The translations under genes and the position numbers were made by a program. 64,000 nt of DNA, from positions 45,750,450-45,814,449 of the forward strand of contig CM068545.1 in NCBI GenBank assembly GCA_035048495.1, given 5' to 3'. Source of the DNA: Euptelea pleiosperma (Eukaryota > Streptophyta > Magnoliopsida > Ranunculales > Eupteleaceae). Below are positions 35,870-48,069 of the stretch, in pieces. The first letter of the stretch is position 1. Each line of letters begins with the position of its first letter. The notes beneath the pieces were generated by a model. That model saw nothing but the letters and a program-made list of their open reading frames with translations. It ran no database searches and had not been told where the DNA came from.

Positions 35870-38800
35870 GAGTCAAATTACGAAGTCCGGTTGTGAAAAA
35901 GTCAATAACAAACTTGTTCCGATTGTCCCGAATCTTGTTCCAGCACTTCAAATGTGTTGAAACAATTACAATGGAAGAGATTGAGTCAAATTACGAGGTC
36001 CAGTTGTGCAAAACTCACTAGTTATAAGCTTTGGAATGTGACGCACAAACTGAGTCCAATTAGAGTCATTGATGCACGAATGGGACAAACTTGTTCCTAT
36101 AGTCCCGAATCTTGTTCTATCACTTCAAATGTGTTAAAACAATTCTAATAGAAGATATTGAGTGAAATTACGAAGTCTGGTTGCGAAAAAGTCAGTAATT
36201 ATAGGCTTAGGAATGTAACACCCAATCTGAGTCCAATTAGAGACATTGACGAACGAATAGAGCAAACTTGTTCCGACTGTCCCGAATCTTTTTTTCAGTA
36301 GTTTAAATGTGTTGAAACAATTGTAATGGAAGATACTAAGTCAAATTACGAGATCCGGTTGTCCAAATGAAACTAGTTATAAGCTTGGGAATGTAACGCA
36401 CAAACTGAGTCCAATTAGGGTCATTGACGCACGAATGCGGTAAACCTGCTCCGATAGTCCCGAATCTTGTTCCAACACTTCAAATGTGTTGAAACAATTG
36501 TAATAGAAGATATTGAGTCAAATTACGAAGTCCGATTGCGAAAAAATAAGTAATTATAGGCTTAGGAATGTAACAAACAAATTGAGTCCAATTAAAGACG
36601 TTGACGAACGGATGGAGCAAACTTCTTCCGACTGTCCTAAATCTTGTTCCAACACTTCAAATGTGTTGAAATAATAGTAATGGAAGAGTTTGAGTCAAAT
36701 TACGGGGTCCGGTTGCGAAAAAGTCACTAGTTATAGGCTTCGGAATGTAACACACAAACTGAGTCCAATTAGCGACATTGACGCACGGATGGAGCAAAAT
36801 TGTTTCGATTGTCCCGAATCTTGTTCCAAGACTTTAAATGTGTTGAAACAATTGCAATGGAACAGATTGAGTCAAATTACGAGATCCGGTTGCGAAAAAG
36901 TCACTTGTTATAAGCTTAGGACTGTAACGCACAAACTGAGTCCAATTATAGTCATTGACGCACGAACGGAGCAAACTTGTTCCGACTGTCCCGAATCTTG
37001 TTCCAAGTCTTCAAATGTGTTAAAACAATTGTAATAGAAGATATTGAGTCAAATTACGAGGTCCGGTTGTAAAAAAGTCACTAGTTATAAGCTAAGGAAT
37101 GTAACGCACAAACTGAGTCCAATTAGAGTCATTGACGCACGAATGGGGCAAACTTGTTCCGACAGTCCCGAATCTTGTTCAGCACTTCAAATGTGTTAAA
37201 ACAATTGTAATACAAGATATTGAGCCAAAATACGAAGTCCGGATACGAAAAAGTCTGTAATTATAGGCTTAGGAATGTAACACCCAAACTGAGTCCAATT
37301 AGAGACATTGACGAACGAATGGAGCAAACTTGTTCCGACTGTCCCGAATCTTTTTTCAACAGTTCAAATGTGCTAAAACAATTGTAATGGAAGATATTGA
37401 GTCAAATTATGAGGTCCGGTTGTGCAAAAGTCACTAGTTATAAGCTTGGGAATGTAACGCACAAACTGAGTGCAATTGGAGTCATTTACGCACGAATGGG
37501 GTAAACTTGTTCCGACAGTCCCGAATCTTGTTCCAACATATCAAATGCGTGAAAACAATTGTAATAGAAGATATTGAGTCAAATTACGGTTTCCGATTGC
37601 GAAAAAGTAAGTAATTATAGGCTTAGGAATGTAACACACAAATTGAGTCCAATTAGAGACATTGACGAACGGATGGAGCAAACTTCTTTCGACTGTCCCA
37701 AATCTTGTTCATACACTTCAAATGTGTTGAAACAATAGTAATGGAAGAGTTTGAGTCAAATTACAGGGTCCGGTTGCGAAAAAGTCACTAGTTATAGGCT
37801 TCGGAATGTAACACACAAACTGAGTCCAAATAGAGACATTGACGCACGGATGGAGCAAAATTGTTGCGACTGTCCCGAATCTTTTTCAAACACTGCAAAT
37901 GTGTTGAAACATTAGTAATAGAAGAGTTCGAGTCAAATTACGAGGTCCGGTTGCACAAAAGTCACTAGTTATAGGCTTCGGAATGTAACAAACAAACTGA
38001 GTCCAATTAGAGACATTGACGCACGGATGGAGCAAACTTGTTTCGATTGTCCCGAATCTTGTTCCAAGACTTTAAATGTGTTGAAACAATTGCAATGGAA
38101 CAGATTGAGTCAAATTACGAGATCCGGTTGCGAAAAAGTCACTTGTTATAAGCTTAGGACTGTAACGCACAAACTGAGTCCAATTATAGTCATTGACGCA
38201 CGAACGGAGCAAACTTGTTCCGACTGTCCCGAATCTTGTTCCAAGTCTTCAAATGTGTTAAAACAATTGTAATAGAAGATATTGAGTCAAATTACGAGGT
38301 CCGGTTGTGAAAAAGTCACTAGTTATAAGCTAAGGAATGTAACGCACAAACTGAGTCCAATTGGAGTCATTGACGCACGAATGGGGCAAACTTGTTCCGA
38401 CAGTCCCGAATCTTGTTCGGCACTTCAAATGTGTTAAAACAATTGTAATACAAGATATTGAGCCAAAATACGAAGTCCGGATACGAAAAAGTCAGTAATT
38501 ATAGGTTTAGGAATGTAACACCCAAACTGAGTCCAATTAGAGACATTGACGAACGATGGAGCAAACTTGTTCCGACTGTCCCGAATCTTTTTTCAACAGT
38601 TCAAATGTGTTAAAACAATTGTAATGGAAGATATTGAGTCAAATTACGAGGTCCGGTTGTGCAAAAGTCACTAGTTATAAGCTTCGGAATGTAACGCACA
38701 AATTGAGTGCAATTGGAGCCATTTACGCACGAATGGGGTAAACTTGTTCCGACAGTCCCGAATCTTGTTCCAACACATCAAATGCGTTAAAACAATTGTA

Positions 38801-39343
38801 ATAGAAGATATTGAGTCAAATTACGGATTCCGATTGCGAAAAAGTAAGTAATTATAGGCTTAGGAATGTAACACACAAATTAAGTCCAATTAGAGACATT
38901 GACGAACGGATGGAGCAAACTTCTTTCGACTGTCCCAAATCTTGTTCATACACTTCAAATGTGTTGAAACAATAGTAATGGAAGAGTTTGAGTCAAATTA
39001 CAGGGTCCGGTTGCGAAAAAGTCACTAGTTATAGGCTTCGGAATGTAACACACAAACTGAGTCCAAATAGAGACATTGACGCACGGATGGAGCAAAATTG
39101 TTGCGACTGTCCCGAATCTTTTTCAAACACTTCAAATGTGTTGAAACAATAGTAATGGAAGAGTTTGAGTCAAATTACGATGTCCGGTTGCACAAAAGTC
39201 ACTAGTTATAGGCTTCGGAATGTAACAACCAAACTGAGTCCAATTAGAGTCATTGACGCACGGATGGAACAAACTTGTTTCAACTATCCCGATTCTTGTT
39301 CCAACACTTCAAATGTGTTAAAACAATTATAATAGAAGATATT
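35870..39343 (+). repeat. HOR interval 17 (3474 bp): T A B C D E/F G H I J K L/E F G H I J K L M
   Basis: T and nineteen full monomers, the canonical unit expanded by six. Hybrids E/F (near 36800) and L/E (near 37875) mark the exchange points. The E/F-to-K part shares rare variants with 24.5-25.5 kb (for example gttgtaaaaaag and gcgtgaaaac). Confidence 0.82.
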
Positions 39344-42300
39344 GAGTCAAATTACGAAGTCCGGTTGTGAAAAAGTCAATAACAAACTTGTTCCGATTGT
39401 CCCGAATCTTGTTCCAGCACTTCAAATGTGTTGAAACAATTACAATGGAAGAGATTGAGTCAAATTACGAGGTCCGGTTGTGCAAAACTCACTAGTTATA
39501 AGCTTTGGAATGTGACGCACAAACTGAGTCCAATTAGAGTCATTGATGCACGAATGGGACAAACTTGTTCCTATAGTCCCGAATCTTGTTCTAACACTTC
39601 AAATGTGTTAAAACAATTCTAATAGAAGATATTGAGTGAAATTACGAAGTCTGGTTGCGAAAAAGTCAGTAATTATAGGCTTAGGAATGTAACACCCAAT
39701 ATGAGTCCAATTAGAGACATTGACGAACGAATGGAGCAAACTTGTTCCGACTGTCCCGAATCTTTTTTCAACAGTTCAAATGTGTTGAAACAATTGTAAT
39801 GGAAGATACTAAGTCAAATTACGAGATCCGGTTGTGCAAATGAAACTAGTTATAAGCTTGGGAATGTAACGCACAAACTGAGTCCAATTAGGGTCATTGA
39901 CGCACGAATGCGGTAAACCTGTTCCGACAGTCCCGAATCTTGTTCCAACACTTCAAATGTGTTGAAACAAATGTAATAGAAGATATTGAGTCAAATTACG
40001 AAGTCCGATTGCGAAAAAGTAAGTAATTATAGGCTTAGGAATGTAACAAACAAATTGAGTCCAATTAAAGACGTTGACGAACGGATGGAGCAAACTTCTT
40101 CCGACTGTCCTAAATCTTGTTCCAACACTTCAAATGTGTTGAAATAATAGTAATGGAAGAGTTTGAGTCAAATTACGGGGTCCGGTTGCGAAAAAGTCAC
40201 TAGTTATAGGCTTCGGAATGTAACACACAAACTGAGTCCAATTAGCGACATTCACGCACGGATGGAGCAAACTTGTTCCGACTGTCCCGAATCTTTTTTC
40301 AACAGTTCAAATGTGTTAAAACAATTGTAATGGAAGATATTGAGTCAAATTACGAGGTCCGGTTGTGCAAAAGTCACTAGTTATAAGCTTGGGAATGTAA
40401 CGCACAAATTGAGTGCAATTGGAGTCATTTACGCACGAATGGGGTAAACTTGTTCCGACAGTCCCGAATCTTGTTCCAACACATCAAATGCGTTAAAACA
40501 ATTGTAATAGAAGATATTGAGTCAAATTACGGATTCCGATTGCGAAAAAGTAAGTAATTATAGGCTTAGGAATGTAACACACAAATTAAGTCCAATTAGA
40601 GACATTGACGAACGGATGGAGCAAACTTCTTTCGACTGTCCCAAATCTTGTTCATACACTTCAAATGTGTTGAAACAATAGTAATGGAAGAGTTTGAGTC
40701 AAATTACAGGGTCCGGTTGCGAAAAAGTCACTAGTTATAGGCTTCGGAATGTAACACACAAACTGAGTCTAACTATAGACATTGAGGCACGGATGGAGCA
40801 AAATTGTTGCGACTGTCCCGAATCTTTTTTCAACAGTTCAAATGTGTTGAAACAATTGTAATGGAAGATACTAAGTCAAATTACGAGATCCGGTTGTGCA
40901 AATGAAACTAGTTATAAGCTTGGGAATGTAACGCACAAACTGAGTCCAATTAGGGTCATTGACGCACGAATGCGGTAAACCTGTTCCGACAGTCCCGAAT
41001 CTTGTTCCAACACTTCAAATGTGTTGAAACAATTGTAATAGAAGATATTGAGTCAAATTACGAAGTCCGATTGCGAAAAAGTAAGTAATTATAGGCTTAG
41101 GAATGTAACAAACAAATTGAGTCCAATTAAAGACGTTGACGAACGGATGGAGCAAACTTCTTCCGACTGTCCTAAATCTTGTTCCAACACTTCAAATGTG
41201 TTGAAATAATAGTAATGGAAGAGTTTGAGTCAAATTACGGGGTCCGGTTGCGAAAAAGTCACTAGTTATAGGCTTCGGAATGTAACACACAAACTGAGTC
41301 CAATTAGCGACATTCACGCACGGATGGAGCAAAATTGTTTCGACTGTCCCGAATCTTTTTCAAACACTGCAAATGTGTTGAAACATTAGTAATAGAAGAG
41401 TTCGAGTCAAATTACGAGGTCCGGTTGCACAAAAGTCACTAGTTATAGGCTTCGGAATGTAACAAACAAACTGAGTCCAATTAGAGACATTGACGCACGG
41501 ATGGAGCAAACTTGTTTCGATTGTCCCGAATCTTGTTCCAAGACTTTAAATGTGTTGAAACAATTGCAATGGAACAGATTGAGTCAAATTACGTGATCCG
41601 GTTGCGAAAAAGTCACTTGTTATAAGCTTAGGACTGTAACGCACAAACTGAGTCCAATTATAGTCATTGACGCACGAACGGAGCAAACTTGTTCCGACTG
41701 TCCCGAATCTTGTTCCAAGTCTTCAAATGTGTTAAAACAATTGTAATAGAAGATATTGAGTCAAATTACGAGGTCCGGTTGTGAAAAAGTCACTAGTTAT
41801 AAGCTAGGGAATGTAACGCACAAACTGAGACCAATTAGGGTCATTGACGCACGAATGGGGCAAACTTGTTCCGACAGTCCCGAATCTTGTTCAACACTTC
41901 AAATGTGTTAAAACAATTGTAATACAAGATATTGAGCCAAAATACGAAGTCCGGATACGAAAAAGTCAGTAATTATAGGCTTAGGAATGTAACACCCAAA
42001 CTGAGTCCAATTAGAGACATTGACGAACGAATGGAGCAAACTTGTTCCGACTGTCCCGAATCTTTTTTCAACAGTTCAAATGTGTTAAAACAATTGTAAT
42101 GGAAGATATTGAGTCAAATTACGAGGTCCGGTTGTGCAAAAGTCACTAGTTATAAGCTTGGGAATGTAACGCACAAATTGAGTGCAATTGGAGTCATTTA
42201 CGCACGAATGGGGTAAACTTGTTCCGACAGTCCCGAATCTTGTTCCAACACATCAAATGCGTTAAAACAATTGTAATAGAAGATATTGAGTCAAATTACG

Positions 42301-42818
42301 GATTCCGATTGCGAAAAAGTAAGTAATTATAGGCTTAGGAATGTAACACACAAATTAAGTCCAATTAGAGACATTGACGAACGGATGGAGCAAACTTCTT
42401 TCGACTGTCCCAAATCTTGTTCATACACTTCAAATGTGTTGAAACAATAGTAATGGAAGAGTTTGAGTCAAATTACAGGGTCCGGTTGCGAAAAAGTCAC
42501 TAGTTATAGGCTTCGGAATGTAACACACAAACTGAGTCTAACTATAGACATTGAGGCACGGATGGAGCAAAATTGTTGCGACTGTCCCGAATCATTTTCA
42601 AACACTTCAAATGTGTTGAAACAATAGTAATGGAAGAGTTTGAGTCAAATTACGATGTCCGGTTGCACAAAAGTCACTAGTTATAGGCTTCGGAATGTAA
42701 CAACCAAATTGAGTCCAATTAGAGTCATTGACGCACGGATGGAACAAACTTGTTTCAACTATCCCGATTCTTGTTCCAACACTTCAAATGTGTTAAAACA
42801 ATTATAATAGAAGATATT
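39344..42818 (+). repeat. HOR interval 18 (3475 bp): T A B C D E/I J K L/B C D E F G H I J K L M
   Basis: A nineteen-monomer variant with E/I (near 40270) and L/B (near 40815) hybrids. The same structure returns at 52720 (offset 13376) and, in its first part, at 58430, so this variant HOR has itself been propagated. Confidence 0.85.
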
Positions 42819-44306
42819 GAGTCAAATTACGAAGTCCGGTTGTGAAAAAGTCAATAACAAACTTGTTCCGATTGTCCCGAATCTTGTCCCAGCACTTCAA
42901 ATGTGTTGAAACAATTACAATGGAAGAGATTGAGTGAAATTACGAGGTCCGGTTGTGCAAAACTCACTAGTTATAAGCTTTGGAATGTGACGCACAAACT
43001 GAGTCCAATCAGAGTCATTGATGCACGAATGGGACAAACTTGTTCCTATAGTCCCGAATCTAGTTCTAACACTTCAAAATCGTTAAAACAATTATAATAG
43101 AAGATATTGAGTGAAATTATGAAGTCTGGTTGCGAAAAAGTCAGTAATTATAGGCTTAGGAATGTAACACCCAATCTGAGTCCAATTAGAGACATTGACG
43201 AACGAATGGAGCAAACTTGTTCCGACTGTCCCGAATCTTTTTTCAACAGTTCAAATGTGTTGAAACAATTGTAATGGAAGATACTAAGTCAAATTACGAG
43301 ATCCGGTTGTGCAAATGAAACTAGTTATAAGCTTGGGAATGTAACGCACAAACTGAGTCCAATTAGGGTCATTGACGCACGAATGCGGTAAACCTGTTCC
43401 AACAGTCCCGAATCTTGTTCCAACACTTCAAATGTGTTGAAACAATTGTAATAGAAGATATTGAGTCAAATTACGAAGTCAGATTGCGAAAAAGTAAGTA
43501 ATTATAGGCTTAGGAATGTAACAAACAAATTGAGTCCAATTAAAGACGTTGACGAACGGATGGAGCAAACTTCTTTCGACTGTCCCAAATTTTATTCATA
43601 CACTTCAAACGAGGTCCGGTTGTGCAAAAGTCACTAGTTATAAGCTTGGGAATGTAACGCACAAACTGAGTGCAATTGGAGTCATTTACGCACGAATGGG
43701 GTAAACTTGTTACGACAGTCCCGAATCTTGTTCCAACACATCAAATGCGTTAAAACAATTGTAATAGAAGATATTGAGTCAAATTACGGATTCCGATTGC
43801 GAAAAAGTAAGTAATTATAGGCTTAGGAATGTAACACACAAATTGAGTCCAATTAGAGACATTGACGAACGGATGGAGCAAACTTCTTTCGACAGTCCCA
43901 AATCTTATTCATACACTTCAAATGTGTTGAAACAATAGTAATGGAAGAGTTTGAGTCAAATTACAGGGTCCGGTTGCGAAAAAGTCACTAGTTATAGGCT
44001 TCGGAATGTAACACACAAACTGAGTCCAAATAGAGACATTGACGCACGGATGGAGCAAAATTGTTGCGACTGTCCCGAATCTTTTTCAAACACTTCAAAT
44101 GTGTTGAAACAATAGTAATGGAAGAGTTTGAGTCAAATTACGATGTCCGGTTGCACAAAAGTCACTAGTTATAGGCTTCGGAATGTAACAACCAAACTGA
44201 GTCCAATTAGAGTCATTGACGCACGGATGGAACAAACTTGTTTCAACTATCCCGATTCTTGTTCCAACACTTCAAATGTGTTAAAACAATTATAATAGAA
44301 GATATT
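42819..44306 (+). repeat. HOR interval 19 (1488 bp): T A B C D/K|J K L M
   Basis: It carries the same off-register joint as intervals 12 and 13 (near 43610) and lies 13123 bp from interval 13. Confidence 0.85.
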
Positions 44307-46718
44307 GAGTCAAATTACGAAGTCCGGTTGTGAAAAAGTCAATAACAAACTTATTCCGATTGTCTCGAATCTTGTTCCAGCACTTCAAATGTGTTGAAAG
44401 AATTACAATGGAAGAGATTGAGTGAAATTACGAGGTCCGGTTGTGCAAAACTCACTAGTTATAAGCTTTGGAATGTGACGCACAAACTGAGTCCAATTAG
44501 AGTCATTGATGCACGAATGGGACAAACTTGTTCCTATAGTCCCGAATCTTGTTCTATCACTTCAAATGTGTTAAAACAATTCTAATAAAAGATATTGAGT
44601 GAAATTACAAAGTCTGGTTGCGAAAAAGTCAGTAATTATAGGCTTAGGAATGTAACACCCAATCTGAGTCCAATTAGAGACATTGACGAACGAATGGAGC
44701 AAACTTGTTCCGACTGTCCCGAATCTTTTTTCAACAGTTCAAATGTGTTGAAACAATTGTAATGGAAGATACTAAGTCAAATTACGAGATCCGGTTGTCC
44801 AAATGAAACTAGTTATAAGATTTGGAATGTAACGCACAAACTGAGTCCAATTAGGGTCATTGACGCACGAATGCGGTAAACCTGTTCCGACAGTCCCGAA
44901 TCTTGTTCCAACACTTCAAATGTGTTGAAACAATTGTAATAGAAGATATTGAGTCAAATTACGAAGTCCGATTGCGAAAAAGTAAGTAATTATAGGCTTA
45001 GGAATGTAACAAACAAATTGAGTCCAATTAAAGACGTTGACGAACGGATGGAGCAAACTTCTTCCGACTGTCCTAAATCTTGTTCCAACACTTCAAATGT
45101 GTTGAAATAATAGTAATGGAAGAGTTTGAGTCAAATTACGGGGTCCGGTTACGAAAAAGTCACTAGTTATAGGCTTCGGAATGTAACACACAAACTGAGT
45201 CCAATTAGCGACATTCAAGCACGGATGGAGCAAAATTGTTTCGACTGTCCCGAATCTTTTTCAAACACTGCAAATGTGTTGAAACATTAGTAATAGAAGA
45301 GTTCGAGTCAAATTACGAGGTCCGGTTGCACAAAAGTCACTAGTTATAGGCTTCGGAATGTAACAAACAAACTGAGTCCAATTAGAGACATTGACGCACG
45401 GATGGAGCAAACTTGTTTCGATTGTCCCGAATCTTGTTCCAAGACTTTAAATGTGTTGAAACAATTGCAATTGAACAGATTGAGTCAAATTACGAGATCC
45501 GGTTGCGAAAAAGTCACTTGTTATAAGCTTAGGACTGTAACGCACAAACTGAGTCCAATTATAGTCATTGACGCACGAACGGAGCAAACTTGTTCCGACT
45601 GTCCCGAATCTTGTTCCAAGTCTTCAAATGTGTTAAAACAATTGTAATAGAAGATATTGAGTCAAATTACGAGGTCCGGTTGTGAAAAAGTCACTAGTTA
45701 TAAGCTAAGGAATGTAACGCACAAACTGAGTCCAATTGGAGTCATTGACGCACGAATGGGGCAAACTTGTTCCGACAGTCCCGAATCTTGTTCGGCACTT
45801 CAAATGTGTTAAAACAATTGTAATACAAGATATTGAGCCAAAATACGAAGTCCGGATACGAAAAAGTCAGTAATTATAGGTTTAGGAATGTAACACCCAA
45901 ACTGAGTCCAATTAGAGACATTGACGAACGATGGAGCAAACTTGTTCCGACTGTCCCGAATCTTTTTTCAACAGTTCAAATGTGTTAAAACAATTGTAAT
46001 GGAAGATATTGAGTCAAATTACGAGGTCCGGTTGTGCAAAAGTCACTAGTTATAAGCTTGGGAATGTAACGCACAAATTGAGTGCAATTGGAGCCATTTA
46101 CGCACGAATGGGGTAAACTTGTTCCGACAGTCCCGAATCTTGTTCCAACACATCAAATGCGTTAAAACAATTGTAATAGAAGATATTGAGTCAAATTACG
46201 GATTCCGATTGCGAAAAAGTAAGTAATTATAGGCTTAGGAATGTAACACACAAATTAAGTCCAATTAGAGACATTGACGAACGGATGGAGCAAACTTCTT
46301 TCGACTGTCCCAAATCTTGTTCATACACTTCAAATGTGTTGAAACAATAGTAATGGAAGAGTTTGAGTCAAATTACAGGGTCCGGTTGCGAAAAAGTCAC
46401 TAGTTATAGGCTTCGGAATGTAACACACAAACTGAGTCCAAATAGAGACATTGACGCACGGATGGAGCAAAATTGTTGCGACTGTCCCGAATCTTTTTCA
46501 AACACTTCAAATGTGTTGAAACAATAGTAATGGAAGAGTTTGAGTCAAATTACGATGTCCGGTTGCACAAAAGTCACTAGTTATAGGCTTCGGAATGTAA
46601 CAACCAAACTGAGTACAATTAGAGTCATTGACGCACGGATGGAACAAACTTGTTTCAACTATCCCGATTCTTGTTCCAACACTTCAAATGTGTTAAAACA
46701 ATTATAATAGAAGATATT
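44307..46718 (+). repeat. HOR interval 20 (2412 bp): canonical T A B C D E F G H I J K L M
   Basis: A full canonical unit. From F to M it is closely matched by 37.9-39.3 kb at an offset of 7375 bp, including shared private variants (gaacgatggagc, ggagccatttacg). Confidence 0.88.
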
Positions 46719-48069
46719 GAGTCAAATTACGAAGTCCGGTTGTGAAAAAGTCAATAACAAACTTATTCCGATTGTCTCGAATCTTGTTCCAGCACTTCAA
46801 ATGTGTTGAAACAATTACAATGGAAGAGATTGAGTGAAATTACGAGGTCCGGTTGTGCAAAACTCACTAGTTATAAGCTTTGGAATGTGACGCACAAACT
46901 GAGTCCAATTAGAGTCATTGATGCACGAATGGGACAAACTTGTTCCTATAGTCCCGAATCTTGTTCTATCACTTCAAATGTGTTAAAACAATTCTAATAG
47001 AAGATATTGAGTGAAATTACGAAGTCTGGTTGCGAAAAAGTCAGTAATTATAGGCTTAGGAATGTAACACCCAATCTGAGTCCAATTAGAGACATTGACG
47101 AACGAATGGAGCAAACTTGTTCCGACTGTCCCGAATCTTTTTTCAACAGTTCAAATGTGTTGAAACAATTGTAATGGAAGATACTAAGTCAAATTACGAG
47201 ATCCGGTTGTCCAAATGAAACTAGTTATAAGATTTGGAATGTAACGCACAAACTGAGTCCAATTAGGGTCATTGACGCACGAATGCGGTAAACCTGTTCC
47301 GACAGTCCCGAATCTTGTTCCAACACTTCAAATGTGTTGAAACAATTGTAATAGAAGATATTGAGTCAAATTACGAAGTCCGATTGCGAAAAAGTAAGTA
47401 ATTATAGGCTTAGGAATGTAACAAACAAATTAAGTCCAATTAAAGACGTTGACGAACGGATGGAGCAAACTTCTTCCGACTGTCCTAAATCTTGTTCCAA
47501 CACTTCAAATGTGTTGAAATAATAGTAATGGAAGGGTTTGAGTCAAATTACGGGTTCGGTTGCGAAAAAGTCACTAGTTATAGGCTTCGGAATGTAACAC
47601 ACAAACTGAGTCCAATTAGCGACATTGACGCACGGATGGAGCAAAATTGTTTCGACTGTCCCGAATCTTTCTCAAACACTGCAAATGTGTTGAAACATTA
47701 GTAATAGAAGAGTTCGAGTCAAATTACGAGGTCCGGTTGCACAAAAGTCACTAGTTATAGGCTTCGGAATGTAACAAACAAACTGAGTCCAATTAGAGAC
47801 ATTGACGCACGGATGGAGCAAACTTGTTGCGACTGTCCCGAATCTTTTTCAAACACTTCAAATGTGTTGAAACAATAGTAATGGAAGAGTTTGAGTCAAA
47901 TTACGATGTCCGGTTGCACAAAAGTCACTAGTTATAGGCTTCGGAATGTAACAACCAAACTGAGTCCAATTAGAGTCATTGACGCACGGATGGAACAAAC
48001 TTGTTTCAACTATCCCGATTCTTGTTCCAACACTTCAAATGTGTTAAAACAATTATAATAGAAGATATT
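46719..48069 (+). repeat. HOR interval 21 (1351 bp): T A B C D E F/L M
   Basis: The F/L hybrid form (switch near 47828). It pairs with interval 16 at an offset of 12200 bp. Confidence 0.85.
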
